From NCBI RefSeq assembly GCF_013111185.1, contig NZ_WVRE01000006.1:1-64000 (forward strand): a stretch of 64,000 nt of DNA. The letters are read 5' to 3'. Position numbers and translations under genes: made by a program. Shown one piece after another: positions 1 to 9,156 of this stretch. This stretch comes from Ruegeria sp. HKCCD7303 (GTDB lineage Bacteria; Pseudomonadota; Alphaproteobacteria; Rhodobacterales; Rhodobacteraceae). The notes below the pieces were generated by a model that worked only from the letters and a program-made list of their open reading frames with translations, searched no databases and had not been told where the DNA came from. Each line of letters starts with the position of its first letter. The stretch's first letter is position 1.

Positions 1-431
1 CTAAGGTTTACTCCCAAAACCCGCAACCCAAAAAAACAAAAAATCAAAAGTTTTTTGAGTCACGCCTTAAAATTATTTAAATTCAAATACTTAAATCAAT
101 CAACATACCGCTAAATCAGAGCTGAAAAGCTATACACGTTAACAAACCCTTTCTTCGAAAGTCTCGGCCAAACCACACCGCCACTACATCTAGAGCGCCA
201 ACAGAGCGCAGGCACAAGTCGGAGCGACTCGAGCCCACGATCCGACTCGAGGATTTCACCAAATCCCGAGCCAACTGACGAGTGAGAATCGAAGAACAGC
301 CAAACTAACCCTGATCTTTTGACCTTACCCAAACCTCGTTCGTCTACCGCCAAACCCCTCAAGACCTGTCTTGCACATCTCCTTTGGATGGGGTCTGGTT
401 CCCGTACTTTGTTGTCACACGCAGGATCAGT
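1..431. other. Upstream region without a supported gene
   Basis: No convincing gene is visible. The first 110 bases are AT-rich with A and T runs, and the rest has mixed composition. An open frame on the minus strand (111-443) has an unnatural composition and overlaps the pxpB start. The promoter of the pxp operon presumably lies in the last 100-150 bases, but no clear -35/-10 pair stands out. Confidence 0.4.
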
Positions 432-1181
432 ATGGCCCGTCACGTTCAGTTTCCTTTGGTCAGAACCGTTGGGTTTGACGGAGCGCTCGTCACATTTGCG
501 GATATCATGTCAGAGAAGGCAAATTGTGCAGCGCTGGCATTCCGGTCCGAAGTAGACGGTCTGCAATGGGATGAAGTCACAGAGTCTTCGGCGTCTTTGG
601 GCTCGACCTTTGTGCGTTTCGACACACAGCTCATTTCTCATCAGCAAATGCTGGAAAGACTTCAGCATCTTCTGGACCAAAAGGACTGGTACAACACACC
701 CCTTCCCACAGGTCGCAAGCTGTGGCGCGTTCCAACAGTCTACGGAACCGATCTGGCGCCACAGCTGGACGACGCTGCCGCTGCCGCTGGCTTAACGCCC
801 GAAGAGGCAATACGACGCCTTGGCCAGTCGCGGGTGAGGGTTCTGACCATAGGGTTCGCGCCCGGTCAGCCGTACCTTGGGCCACTGGGGCCCGAGTTCA
901 ATATTCCCCGACTGCAAAACCTGACCCCGATGGTGCCAGAGGGCGCGTTGGTTCTGGCGATCTCGCAATTCGTCTTGTTTTCCGGCCCAACACCAACCGG
1001 ATGGCGGCATGTCGGACAAACCGCCTTTAGATGCTTTCGCCCGGAGAGGTCCGATACATTCCCGTTGAGCCCCGGTGACGAATTGCTGTTCACGCCAGTA
1101 TCCCGTGAAGAGTTGGAGCATATCCGCGCCACCAATACAGACGGTACCGGTGGTGCCATCTGTGAGGAGATCGCACCATGA
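432..1181 (+). CDS. pxpB: 5-oxoprolinase subunit B (KipI/allophanate hydrolase subunit 1 family)
   Basis: About 249 aa. PxpB acts with PxpA and PxpC as the prokaryotic ATP-dependent 5-oxoprolinase that opens 5-oxoproline (pyroglutamate) to glutamate in the cytoplasm. The family is recognised from the central segment around GFAPGQPYLG, the following LPR-type region (FNIPRLQNLTPMVPEGA) and the C-terminal SPGDELLFTPVS. The ATG at 432 (MARHVQFP) is preferred over 384, because the 16 residues added upstream are not family-like. The gene overlaps pxpC by 4 bases (ATGA), so the two are translationally coupled. Older annotations may call it allophanate hydrolase subunit 1, but the adjoining pxpC and pxpA favour oxoprolinase. 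Confidence 0.9.
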   Translation: MARHVQFPLVRTVGFDGALVTFADIMSEKANCAALAFRSEVDGLQWDEVTESSASLGSTFVRFDTQLISHQQMLERLQHLLDQKDWYNTPLPTGRKLWRVPTVYGTDLAPQLDDAAAAAGLTPEEAIRRLGQSRVRVLTIGFAPGQPYLGPLGPEFNIPRLQNLTPMVPEGALVLAISQFVLFSGPTPTGWRHVGQTAFRCFRPERSDTFPLSPGDELLFTPVSREELEHIRATNTDGTGGAICEEIAP

Positions 1182-2176
1182 GTCTGATCGTCCATCGGAT
1201 CGGCCCTTCATGTACAATCCAGGATCAGGGGCGCACCGGGTATCTGGACCAGGGTTTGTCGCGTTCTGGTGCCGCCGATATATTGGCCTTGCATGAAGGG
1301 GCTGCTTTACTGGGGCAGAGCCCGAACCTCGCAGCGCTCGAAATGGCCGGACTGGGCGGTGAGTTTGAGGTCACGCAAGACGTGCGCATTGCACTAACCG
1401 GTGCGCGGATGCAAACCAGCATCGACGGCAGCCCAGTGGCCTGGAATGCGTCACATCAATTGACTGCCGGGCAACGACTGAACATTGGGGCAGCTGTACA
1501 GGGTAACTATGGCTATCTTCATCTGGGTGGCGGAATAGAGTCCGATGTTTTTCTGGGTTCGCGCTCGGCACATTTGACGGCGCGGATCGGTCGTGCGTTA
1601 GAACAAGGCGACAGGCTGACATGCGGACCAGATGCAGGCCAGACCGGGTTGAAACTAACGCCTGATGAACGGTTCGCGGGCGGAGAACTGCGTGTGGTGG
1701 CAAGCTTTCAGACCACACTGTTTGATCGCACGACATTGGATCGCTTTGCCGCGACCACTTTCCGGCGCGGAACGCGCGCCAACCGGATGGGGATGCAAGT
1801 GGATAGCGACGGAGACGGGTTTGCGGCGTCCGGTCAGCTGAACATTTTGTCCGAGGTGATTACCCCTGGCGATATTCAAATGACAGGCACAGGGGACCCA
1901 TTCATCCTGTTGCCGGAGTGCCAGACCACCGGGGGTTACCCTCGTATTGCAACCGTTTTGCCCTGCGATATGCCGCGCGCTGCACAAACGCCTGCCGGTG
2001 GTAAAATCCGTTTCAGATTTGTCAGCATGGACGAGGCAAGCGCGTTGCACACTGCCTTCCTGTCAGAACTTGCGCGCCTGCCCTCTCGGGTCGAACCCCT
2101 GATACGTGACCCGCACGACATTCAGGACCTGTTGTCCTACCAATTGATCGGCGGAGTGATCTCTGCCACCGACTAA
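1178..2176 (+). CDS. pxpC: 5-oxoprolinase subunit C (biotin-dependent carboxyltransferase-like, KipA family)
   Basis: 332 aa, the usual length for this family. It is the third component of the 5-oxoprolinase complex. The N-terminus (SCTIQDQGRTGYLDQGL) and the YGYLHLGGGI segment are typical of KipA/PxpC, as is the late ECQTTGGYPRIATVLP block, which is shared with urea carboxylase and allophanate hydrolase C-domains. It starts inside the pxpB stop region and ends 12 bases before the pxpA start codon. The tight three-gene arrangement supports a dedicated oxoproline-recycling operon. Confidence 0.9.
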   Translation: MSLIVHRIGPSCTIQDQGRTGYLDQGLSRSGAADILALHEGAALLGQSPNLAALEMAGLGGEFEVTQDVRIALTGARMQTSIDGSPVAWNASHQLTAGQRLNIGAAVQGNYGYLHLGGGIESDVFLGSRSAHLTARIGRALEQGDRLTCGPDAGQTGLKLTPDERFAGGELRVVASFQTTLFDRTTLDRFAATTFRRGTRANRMGMQVDSDGDGFAASGQLNILSEVITPGDIQMTGTGDPFILLPECQTTGGYPRIATVLPCDMPRAAQTPAGGKIRFRFVSMDEASALHTAFLSELARLPSRVEPLIRDPHDIQDLLSYQLIGGVISATD

Positions 2177-2188
2177 GGAGAATTGCCG

Positions 2189-2950
2189 ATGCTCAGCGTC
2201 GATCTGAATGCCGATATGGGGGAGAGTTTTGGCCCCTGGAAGATGGGCGATGACGAAAGCCTGTTGAAAATCATCACCTCCGCCAACATCGCCTGTGGTT
2301 TTCATGCAGGCGACCCGGATGTGATGGCGGCTACAATGCAACTTGCGACCGACAACAATGTGGGCATAGGCGCGCATCCCGGCTTTCCCGATCTGCAGGG
2401 CTTTGGCCGTAGGAACATGAAAGTGCCCCATAATGCGTTGCGCAATTTGGTGCGGTATCAGTTGGGCGCAGCAATGGGCATGGCCAAGGCGGTCGGTACC
2501 AAAGTTCGGCACCTCAAGCTGCACGGCGCGCTGGCCAATATGTGCTCGGTCGATATTGATATGGCGCGGGCCTGCTATCAGGGCGCTTTGGATGTGGACC
2601 CCGACATTATTGTCATGGTGCTTGCTGTGACAAAACAGGAAGATGCCGTGCGCGAGCTTGGGTGTAAATGGGTGGGCGAGATCTTTGCCGACCGCGCCTA
2701 CAACGACGATGGCACCTTGGTGGACCGTAGCCTGCCCGGTGCCGTGATCCACGACGCTGATGTGGCTGGTCCACGCATTCTGAACATGGTCCGCGAAGGC
2801 GCTATCATCACTGAAAGCGGTAAGAGGCTAGAGACCTCCATCGACACGATTTGTCTGCATGGGGACGGACCAACTGCGGTTCAGATCGCCCGTTCCGTGA
2901 GGGAAAGCCTGATCGGCGGCGGCGTCGAGGTGACGAAGTTCGTCCGATAA
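2189..2950 (+). CDS. pxpA: 5-oxoprolinase subunit A (LamB/YcsF family)
   Basis: 253 aa from the ATG at 2189. An AAGGAG ribosome site (2175-2180) lies 8 bases upstream, so the TTG at 2183 is less likely. The LamB/YcsF signature is plain: DLNADMGESFGPW near the N-terminus, SANIACGFHAGDP around residues 30-42, GAHPGFPD, and the LKLHGAL and EIFADRAY segments. It is the last gene of the pxpBCA operon. A strong hairpin downstream (2988-3009) is oriented to terminate the opposite-strand gene rather than this one. Confidence 0.92.
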   Translation: MLSVDLNADMGESFGPWKMGDDESLLKIITSANIACGFHAGDPDVMAATMQLATDNNVGIGAHPGFPDLQGFGRRNMKVPHNALRNLVRYQLGAAMGMAKAVGTKVRHLKLHGALANMCSVDIDMARACYQGALDVDPDIIVMVLAVTKQEDAVRELGCKWVGEIFADRAYNDDGTLVDRSLPGAVIHDADVAGPRILNMVREGAIITESGKRLETSIDTICLHGDGPTAVQIARSVRESLIGGGVEVTKFVR

Positions 2951-2981
2951 CCCTACACGCCTTTAATGCTGCGCTGTCATG

Positions 2982-3009
2982 AAAAAAGGGCTGTGGAAAA
3001 CCACAGCCC
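2982..3009 (-). terminator. Rho-independent terminator of the dacF-like gene
   Basis: A perfect 9-bp stem (GGGCTGTGG / CCACAGCCC) with an AAAA loop lies at 2988-3009. On the plus strand it is preceded by six A, which read as six T after the stem on the minus strand. It sits 30 bases after the stop of the carboxypeptidase gene on that strand. Confidence 0.85.
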
Positions 3010-3039
3010 AGACCCAACAGGAGAGTATTTTGCCGAACC

Positions 3040-4458
3040 TTATGATGGTCCGATCATGAAACAGGTCACATTGCGGGCCTGTAACCGGCGGCACGCCAGA
3101 TCGGCCTGCTCGCGGGTCATGCCTTGAAAAGTTGCATCGAAGCCGCGCGAGCTTTGGTTCACCTTGCGCAGCGTGCCCTCTAGCGTCGTCATTTCTGACA
3201 AAGCGGTTTTCAGCAGCACCTTCTCGGCCTCATATCGTGTGGTGTAACGCCCCACATTGACGCCCCACAGATGCCCGCCAGACGAAGAAAGTCGGGTGAC
3301 CACCTCCTGCTCGGGCTCGGGCTGTTTGGCCGTTTCGGTCGACGCCAGTACCAGACCGGTCGGGCGCTGTGTCGGGCGGGTGCCCGGTGTTTGTTCAGAC
3401 GTATTGGTCGGTGCGATATCCGCTTGGGCGATGGCAGCCGCAATGCCATTTGTGATCCGGTCGCGGTTCTGATCCGCAGTCGCCGCAACGGCACTTGCAA
3501 CCTGCGTTGTCGCGCTTGGACGTACAACTGGGCGCAGACTTGTTTTGGGCGGTCCGCTTACACCCGCGACCTGTACGCCCAGTCCGGCATTTCCAGCATA
3601 AGCCGGGCGCGCCGGCTTGCGGATAGGCGCTCGCGATGGGGCGCGGCGGAAACCCAAATCCAACAGCTCGGCAACTTTGGCATTGCGCGATGCGCCCGAC
3701 TTTCCGCCAAAGACGGTTGCGATGATCCGTTCATTTTTGCGCTTGGCCGACGCCACCAGGTTGAACCCCGCAGCGCGTGTATACCCGGTTTTGATTCCAT
3801 CTGCCCCTTTGTACGCGGCCAACAGGCGACGGTTGGTATTCGGTACAGTCTTGATCCCTGCATGTGTCGATTGACGCGAGAACAGGTTATAATACTGCGG
3901 ATAATCGTACAGCAGATGCCGTCCCAGCGTGGTCATGTCGCGCGCGGTGGACAAATGCCCCGACTCGGTCAGACCATGCGCGTTCTTGAAAGTCGTACGG
4001 CTCATGCCCATGGCCTTGGCAGTGCGTGTCATACGGCGCGCAAACGCGGCTTCGGACCCGCTGATGGCGATGCCGATAGCGGTTGCCGCGTCATTGGCTG
4101 ATTTCACCGCTGCCGCGCGGATCAGATACCGGAAAGCAATCGTCTGCCCCGTTCGTAGACCCAACTTGGACGGCGGCTCGGCCGCAGCCTTCTTGGTGAT
4201 CCGTACAGGCGTATCCAGAGTAATCTCGCCATTTCGCACCGCTTCAAACGCGATGTACAGCGTCATCATCTTGGTCAGCGATGCCGGATGCAACCGCGTG
4301 TCAGCATTGCGCGAATGCAAAACCTCTCCGGTACGAGCGTCAATTACCATTGCCGCATAAGGTGCCGCGATGGATTTGAGCGGCGCAAACGCCAGCACAC
4401 ATAGCATCGCTATAAGGAATAAGCCCGTTCGGGCCGGAACTGTCCGCCGAATCTGCAC
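3040..4458 (-). CDS. D-alanyl-D-alanine carboxypeptidase with C-terminal SPOR domain
   Basis: 472 aa, a penicillin-binding protein of the DacF/PBP5 type that trims the terminal D-Ala of peptidoglycan pentapeptides in the periplasm. The start is GTG at 4458, giving a basic N-terminus and hydrophobic signal peptide up to about residue 31 (SIAAPYAAM). The serine-hydrolase motifs are all present: SLTK (SxxK), SAN in VKSANDAAT (SxN) and KTG in GIKTGYTRAAG. A long Pro/Ala/Thr-rich linker follows. The last ~75 residues (from about HLWGVNVGRYTTRYEAE) look like a SPOR peptidoglycan-binding domain, which could target the enzyme to denuded septal glycan. This fusion is known in alphaproteobacteria. Confidence 0.9.
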   Translation of the reverse strand: MQIRRTVPARTGLFLIAMLCVLAFAPLKSIAAPYAAMVIDARTGEVLHSRNADTRLHPASLTKMMTLYIAFEAVRNGEITLDTPVRITKKAAAEPPSKLGLRTGQTIAFRYLIRAAAVKSANDAATAIGIAISGSEAAFARRMTRTAKAMGMSRTTFKNAHGLTESGHLSTARDMTTLGRHLLYDYPQYYNLFSRQSTHAGIKTVPNTNRRLLAAYKGADGIKTGYTRAAGFNLVASAKRKNERIIATVFGGKSGASRNAKVAELLDLGFRRAPSRAPIRKPARPAYAGNAGLGVQVAGVSGPPKTSLRPVVRPSATTQVASAVAATADQNRDRITNGIAAAIAQADIAPTNTSEQTPGTRPTQRPTGLVLASTETAKQPEPEQEVVTRLSSSGGHLWGVNVGRYTTRYEAEKVLLKTALSEMTTLEGTLRKVNQSSRGFDATFQGMTREQADLACRRLQARNVTCFMIGPS

Positions 4459-4706
4459 GATCTTTGCCTCTGTCTGCCTCGCGCCGCCGGGTTTTCCCGG
4501 TCAGCAAAATTATTTTGATACCGACTAAGCTAACACAGGAGGGCCATGAAATAAACTGAAAGCTGCGCATTTCGCGGTTTCGTCATGCGCCCGCACAAGG
4601 CTATATGTTGATGACGTTCCAGCCCTGGCCCACCAGATGCGCGATTGTGGCAATGCTTTGCCGCCGCGCGGCTCGAAATTTGCAGAACTGCGGCCAATAG
4701 GCAACA

Positions 4707-5408
4707 TTACCTCAGGCTGCTCACCAGATCAGCCAGATCACCCAAATCGCGCAGCTCGCGGAATCGGGGGCTTTCAACCGGGGCTTCGGCGTGCTCAACC
4801 TCCCAGACCAGACCGTGGGGCACGTAAACGCCCCAGCATCCGGCCTGAATCGGAGCCACCACATCCGAGCGCATGGAATTGCCAACCATCATTGCAGACG
4901 CCGGACCATCCCCGTGGGATTCAAAAATCGTCCGATAGGTATCCGAGGTCTTTTCCGAGACGATCTCGACCCCGTCGAACAAATCGCCCAGCCCTGACTG
5001 CGCCAGTTTCCGTTCCTGATCAATCAGATCGCCCTTGGTGATGAGAATGACGCGATAAGCGTCAGTCACGTTCTCGACCGCTTCGCGCGCATGAGGCAGC
5101 AGCTCGATCGGATGCGCCAGCATCTCTTGCCCGGCTTCGATCAATTGCCGAATGACCGAGGCCGGAACACGGTCTTCTGTCACCTCGATGGCGGTTTCGA
5201 TCATCGACAGAACAAACCCCTTTATCCCATATCCATAATGCCTGATGTTGCGTTTTTCGGCGGCCAGAAGACGCTCCATCAGGTGATCGCGGTCGGTGTG
5301 ATCAGCCAGCAATTCGGCAAAATGGGCCTGTGTCAGCTGAAAAAACCGTTCGTTGTGCCAAAGGGTATCATCCGCATCAAACCCGATTGTGGTCAGTTTC
5401 TTCGTCAT
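4707..5408 (-). CDS. HAD-superfamily hydrolase (YjjG/nucleotidase-like)
   Basis: 233 aa. Motif I is FDADDTLW (residues 10-17) with the paired aspartates; motif II is ILITKGD; motif III/IV lies around a lysine in SEKTSDTYR and MVGNSMRSDVVAP. The helical cap between residues 20 and 100 is of the C1 type. The family hydrolyses small phosphate esters, often nucleotides or glycolytic phosphates; the substrate cannot be read from sequence. It stands alone, divergent from clpS. Confidence 0.8.
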   Translation of the reverse strand: MTKKLTTIGFDADDTLWHNERFFQLTQAHFAELLADHTDRDHLMERLLAAEKRNIRHYGYGIKGFVLSMIETAIEVTEDRVPASVIRQLIEAGQEMLAHPIELLPHAREAVENVTDAYRVILITKGDLIDQERKLAQSGLGDLFDGVEIVSEKTSDTYRTIFESHGDGPASAMMVGNSMRSDVVAPIQAGCWGVYVPHGLVWEVEHAEAPVESPRFRELRDLGDLADLVSSLR

Positions 5409-5519
5409 CTGATTTACGTTCGCTTGCTCTTTTCACCGGCTATCCCAACGTTATATAAGCGCCAAGATAAACCCCAAGCCTGAATCGGACAGTTGCACAC
5501 GATGCTGGAAAAGACCTGG

Positions 5520-5843
5520 ATGATGTCTGAGACCCCGGACGACGACGGTGACGCGTCTGTCCTGCTGCAGACGCGCCCAAAAACCAAGCGTCCGCCCTTG
5601 TATAAGGTGCTGTTGCTGAACGACGATTACACGCCAATGGAGTTTGTCGTGCACGTGCTAGAGCGTTTCTTTGGTATGACCCACGCTCAGGCGTTTGAAA
5701 TCATGCTGACCGTTCACAAAAAGGGCGTGGCCGTTGTCGGCGTCTTCAGCCACGAGATTGCCGAGACCAAAGTTGGCCAGGTGATGGACTTTGCCCGCAG
5801 GCACCAACACCCGCTGCAATGCACCATGGAACGCGAAGAATAA
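5520..5843 (+). CDS. clpS: ATP-dependent Clp protease adaptor ClpS
   Basis: 107 aa from the ATG at 5520; starts at 5493 (TTG), 5502 or 5523 are also possible because the N-terminal tail is not conserved. ClpS binds ClpA and delivers N-end-rule substrates to ClpAP. The core is a textbook match: [17 protein letters not shown], the [20 protein letters not shown] helix with the hydrophobic pocket, and HEIAETK near the C-terminus. clpA is not in this window. Confidence 0.93.
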   Translation: MMSETPDDDGDASVLLQTRPKTKRPPLYKVLLLNDDYTPMEFVVHVLERFFGMTHAQAFEIMLTVHKKGVAVVGVFSHEIAETKVGQVMDFARRHQHPLQCTMEREE

Positions 5844-5888
5844 GGCATCTCGCCTGACGCACCCTTCTCTTTTTTGCCGGAATTGCCC

Positions 5889-6854
5889 ATGTCCCCACGT
5901 CTGGAACTTGCTTTGCAAAACGGCCTGTCGCTGTCGCAGCCTTTGACGGTGATTTGCCCGGTGCCAGAGCATGACCTTTCGGCGCTTCCCCCCGGTGCGC
6001 AGGTGGTGCAACCGTTCAAACCCTTTCACGACTGTTTTGCCGCGCAAGGTTTTGACACAGTGCCCGAAGCAAAAAACCCCTGTCAGGATGCCATCGTGTT
6101 TTTGCCACGTGCCAAGGCGCTGGCGCGCGCGATGATCCAGCGGGCGTGTTCACGGGCTGCTGGGGTTGTCGTGGTCGATGGGGCCAAAACCGATGGGGTG
6201 GACAGCATATTGAAAGATGTGCGCAAGCGGATTGCTGTCGAAGGCCCCCTGTCCAAAGCACACGGCAAAATTTTCTGGTTTCAGGCCAACGCAGCTGCTT
6301 TTGAGGATTGGGCCGCGCCCGCCACACAGAAGGTCGGTGATTTTCACACCGCGCCAGGCGTGTTTTCGGCAGATGGAGTCGATCCGGCTTCGGCCATGTT
6401 GTCAAATGTCTTGCCTGCCAAACTTGGCGCACGCGTCGCCGACCTTGGTGCAGGTTGGGGATATTTGTCAGCAGAGATCCTCAAACGTGACGACGTCAAG
6501 TCATTGCACCTGGTCGAGGCAGATCATGCCGCTCTGACCTGCGCACGTAGAAACATCTTGGATTCAAGAGCGCAGTTCTATTGGGCAGATGCAGTCAAAT
6601 GGACCGCACCCGAGCCCATCGACACCGTCGTCATGAACCCTCCGTTTCACACCTCGCGCAGCGCGGACCCCGCGCTGGGTCAGGGATTTATCGTCGCTGC
6701 CGCACGCAATCTGACCCGCAACGGAACTCTGTGGATGGTCGCCAATCGCCACCTTCCCTACGAAACCACGCTGAACGAACATTTCGCTCAGGTCACTGAA
6801 ATTGCCGGAGACAACCGGTTCAAGGTGCTTCAGGCCTCTCGCCCTCGGCGCTAA
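5889..6854 (+). CDS. Class I SAM-dependent methyltransferase, RsmC-like
   Basis: 321 aa from the ATG at 5889. The C-terminal half carries the SAM-binding motif I (VADLGAGWGYLSAEIL) and the catalytic motif IV NPPF (VVMNPPFHTS), as in RsmC/RsmD-type rRNA guanine-N2 methyltransferases. The N-terminal half is a weaker, duplicated-fold domain, which is the RsmC architecture. The likely role is 16S rRNA m2G1207 methylation, but the assignment to RsmC itself is by architecture only. The gene lies between clpS and an SDR gene on the same strand. Confidence 0.75.
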   Translation: MSPRLELALQNGLSLSQPLTVICPVPEHDLSALPPGAQVVQPFKPFHDCFAAQGFDTVPEAKNPCQDAIVFLPRAKALARAMIQRACSRAAGVVVVDGAKTDGVDSILKDVRKRIAVEGPLSKAHGKIFWFQANAAAFEDWAAPATQKVGDFHTAPGVFSADGVDPASAMLSNVLPAKLGARVADLGAGWGYLSAEILKRDDVKSLHLVEADHAALTCARRNILDSRAQFYWADAVKWTAPEPIDTVVMNPPFHTSRSADPALGQGFIVAAARNLTRNGTLWMVANRHLPYETTLNEHFAQVTEIAGDNRFKVLQASRPRR

Positions 6855-6890
6855 GGCTCGCTAACCTGCCCCCAATTCAGGAGGATTCGG

Positions 6891-7691
6891 ATGTCCTTTT
6901 CCATCGCTGGCAAGACAGCAATCGTAACGGGCGGTGCCAACGGCATCGGTCTGGCTATTGGACGCCATTTCGCTGATGCAGGGGCAAATGTCATGTTCGC
7001 CGACATGGACGAAAAGCGTCTGATCGATGAGTTAGGCGGTCAGGCCGAGGACGGCAATATCCGCTATTTCGCGGGCGATTTGCGCGAAAAGCTGACCATA
7101 GCAAACCTGCTTTCTGCCACACTGGACGCTTTTGATCAGGTGGATATTCTGATCAACGGCGCGCGGCAGGTGATCCCATCTGATCCTCTGGACCCAGATG
7201 ACGACTCGGTGCGTACTCTGCTGAACCAGAACCTGATGCCCGCCCTGCGGCTAAGCCAATTGGTTTCCAAGCGCATGATCAAACAGGCGGACGGGGATGA
7301 AGAAAACCCCGCCGGGTCGATCATCAACTTGTCTTCTATCGCAGCCCGCCGGACGCATCCCGACCTGATGGCCTATTCCGTGTCGACCGCGGCGCTGGAT
7401 CAGATGACCCGATCCCTTGCAGTTGCGCTTGCTCCGAACCGTATTCGGGTCAATTCGATCGCACTGGGCTCGGTCATGAGCGCTTCGTTACAATCGACCC
7501 TCAAGGAAAACCGGGACTTCCGGGACGATATTGAAAAGCACACGCCGCTGGCCCGTATCGCTTCGGCGACAGAGCTGACCGAAACCGCGCAGTTTCTGGC
7601 GTCCGACGCAGCCGGTTTCATCACAGGTCAGATCCTGACAATCGACGGCGGGCGTACATTGCTTGACCCCGTAGCTGCCCCAGCCCACTAA
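6891..7691 (+). CDS. SDR-family protein lacking the catalytic lysine
   Basis: 266 aa, preceded by an AGGAGG ribosome site. The Rossmann glycine motif TGGANGIG is intact at residues 13-20, and the late LASDAAGFITGQILTIDGG segment is typical of short-chain dehydrogenases. The usual NNAG is replaced by INGA (residues 88-91). The YxxxK active site reads YSVST, so tyrosine 162 is kept but lysine 166 is a threonine. It probably binds NAD(P), but classical SDR catalysis is doubtful. It ends 5 bases before hemF and is likely co-transcribed with it. Confidence 0.8.
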   Translation: MSFSIAGKTAIVTGGANGIGLAIGRHFADAGANVMFADMDEKRLIDELGGQAEDGNIRYFAGDLREKLTIANLLSATLDAFDQVDILINGARQVIPSDPLDPDDDSVRTLLNQNLMPALRLSQLVSKRMIKQADGDEENPAGSIINLSSIAARRTHPDLMAYSVSTAALDQMTRSLAVALAPNRIRVNSIALGSVMSASLQSTLKENRDFRDDIEKHTPLARIASATELTETAQFLASDAAGFITGQILTIDGGRTLLDPVAAPAH

Positions 7692-7696
7692 GACAC

Positions 7697-8581
7697 ATGT
7701 TCGATACAGAAAAATCCACTGCCTCCGCCTGGTTCCGACAACTGCGCGACGATATTGTCTCTGCGTTCGAAGCCCTTGAAGACAGCCACGACACTGGACC
7801 GTTTTCCGATGCAAAACCCGGTCGGTTCGAGGTCAAAGAAACCGAGCGCCAATCTGAGGATGGTTCGGATGCAGGTGGCGGGCTGATGTCTGTGATGCAT
7901 GGCGGTCGCGTGTTCGAGAAAGTTGGCGTCAATGTCTCGACCGTCTTCGGCACATTGGGTGAACGCGCACAACACGCGATGGCGGCGCGCAAAGGTATCC
8001 CCGGCATGACCGAGGATCCCCGCTTCTGGGCTTCGGGGATCAGTCTCGTGGCCCATATGCAAAATCCCCATGTCCCTGCGGTGCACATGAACACACGCAT
8101 GTTCTGGACGCCGCACGCCTGGTGGTTTGGTGGGGGCTCGGACCTGAACCCCTGTATCGAATATGACGAAGACACACGCCATTTCCACTCCACCCAAAAA
8201 GCTCATCTGGACCCGCACGGCGTCGCACACTATCCGCGCCTGAAAGACTGGGCGGACGAGTATTTCTATATTCCTCATCGCAAGCGTGCACGAGGCGTGG
8301 GTGGGATTTTCATGGATGACTACTGCACCGGGGAATGGCAGGCCGATTTTGCCCTGACCCAGGATATCGGTCGTGCATTCCTGCCCGCCTTCTTGCCATT
8401 GGTTGAAAAGCGTCGCTTGCAGGGTTTCACAGACGCGGACAAGAACACCCAACTCGTGCATCGCGGTCTGTATGCGGAATACAACCTGGTCTACGACCGC
8501 GGCACAAAATTTGGGCTGGAAACCGGGCATGACCCGGATGCGGTTCTGATGAGCCTGCCGCCGATGGCGAAATGGGTCTGA
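7697..8581 (+). CDS. hemF: Oxygen-dependent coproporphyrinogen III oxidase
   Basis: 294 aa. It decarboxylates coproporphyrinogen III to protoporphyrinogen IX using O2, in haem (and in phototrophs bacteriochlorophyll) synthesis. Family blocks are clear: GGRVFEKVGVN, HMNTRMFW, the glycine-rich WWFGGGSDLNP, GVGGIFMDDY, and the C-terminal YNLVYDRGTKFGLETG with SLPP. The start at 7697 lies 5 bases after the SDR stop. Confidence 0.97.
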   Translation: MFDTEKSTASAWFRQLRDDIVSAFEALEDSHDTGPFSDAKPGRFEVKETERQSEDGSDAGGGLMSVMHGGRVFEKVGVNVSTVFGTLGERAQHAMAARKGIPGMTEDPRFWASGISLVAHMQNPHVPAVHMNTRMFWTPHAWWFGGGSDLNPCIEYDEDTRHFHSTQKAHLDPHGVAHYPRLKDWADEYFYIPHRKRARGVGGIFMDDYCTGEWQADFALTQDIGRAFLPAFLPLVEKRRLQGFTDADKNTQLVHRGLYAEYNLVYDRGTKFGLETGHDPDAVLMSLPPMAKWV

Positions 8582-8584
8582 CGC

Positions 8585-8992
8585 TCAGAACGTGTCCATG
8601 ATGAAGTTGTCGTAACAGTAGTTCTGTGCCGACGATGCCGACATGTTGGCACCGACCTTTCGAACCGTTATTGAGTATCCCGGCTTGGTATCCGCGCCGG
8701 GTGGCGGTGTCAGAGAAAACTGAACTGTCCGGACACCGGGTTCATAAGCACGATAAATATAGATCCGTTGATTGTTCGGCACGCCCAAAGTTCGGATCGC
8801 ATAGTCGCCGATACCGCACCAGTAATTCACGGGCGCTGACGAGCCTACAGCCTTGACCTCATAAACCCCATCCGGCAGCGCCGTAATCTCTGTGCGAAAT
8901 TGAGGGCGGACATACAGGCCAAAACCGACAGCCTCGGCAATTGCAGGTGCCAACACCAGAGCAGTTGAGGCAAAAACCTTAAGAAAACGCAT
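8585..8992 (-). CDS. Small secreted protein of unknown function
   Basis: 135 aa. A signal peptide is visible (basic MRFLK, hydrophobic core, AIAEA cleavage region near residue 21). The mature part is beta-rich, with cysteines near positions 59 and 127 that could form a disulphide. No domain is recognised. It converges on hemF with only three bases between the stops. Confidence 0.7.
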   Translation of the reverse strand: MRFLKVFASTALVLAPAIAEAVGFGLYVRPQFRTEITALPDGVYEVKAVGSSAPVNYWCGIGDYAIRTLGVPNNQRIYIYRAYEPGVRTVQFSLTPPPGADTKPGYSITVRKVGANMSASSAQNYCYDNFIMDTF

Positions 8993-9156
8993 AATCCAGC
9001 ATCCCGTAAAAATGCTCCCTTCTCATTAACATAGCCAGGTCAGCGCCCGAGTAAAGCGCTGCACCCTCGAGATGAGGACGGCGTGGGCGCGGTTAAGAAA
9101 TTCTTCTACCCATATCGCTGGAAAAGGGTACACTGTGATTAAGGTTTTGGTTCACA

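Noticed and set aside
111..443. 110-aa minus-strand frame at the window start
   Set aside because: Unnatural composition and overlap with the pxpB start.
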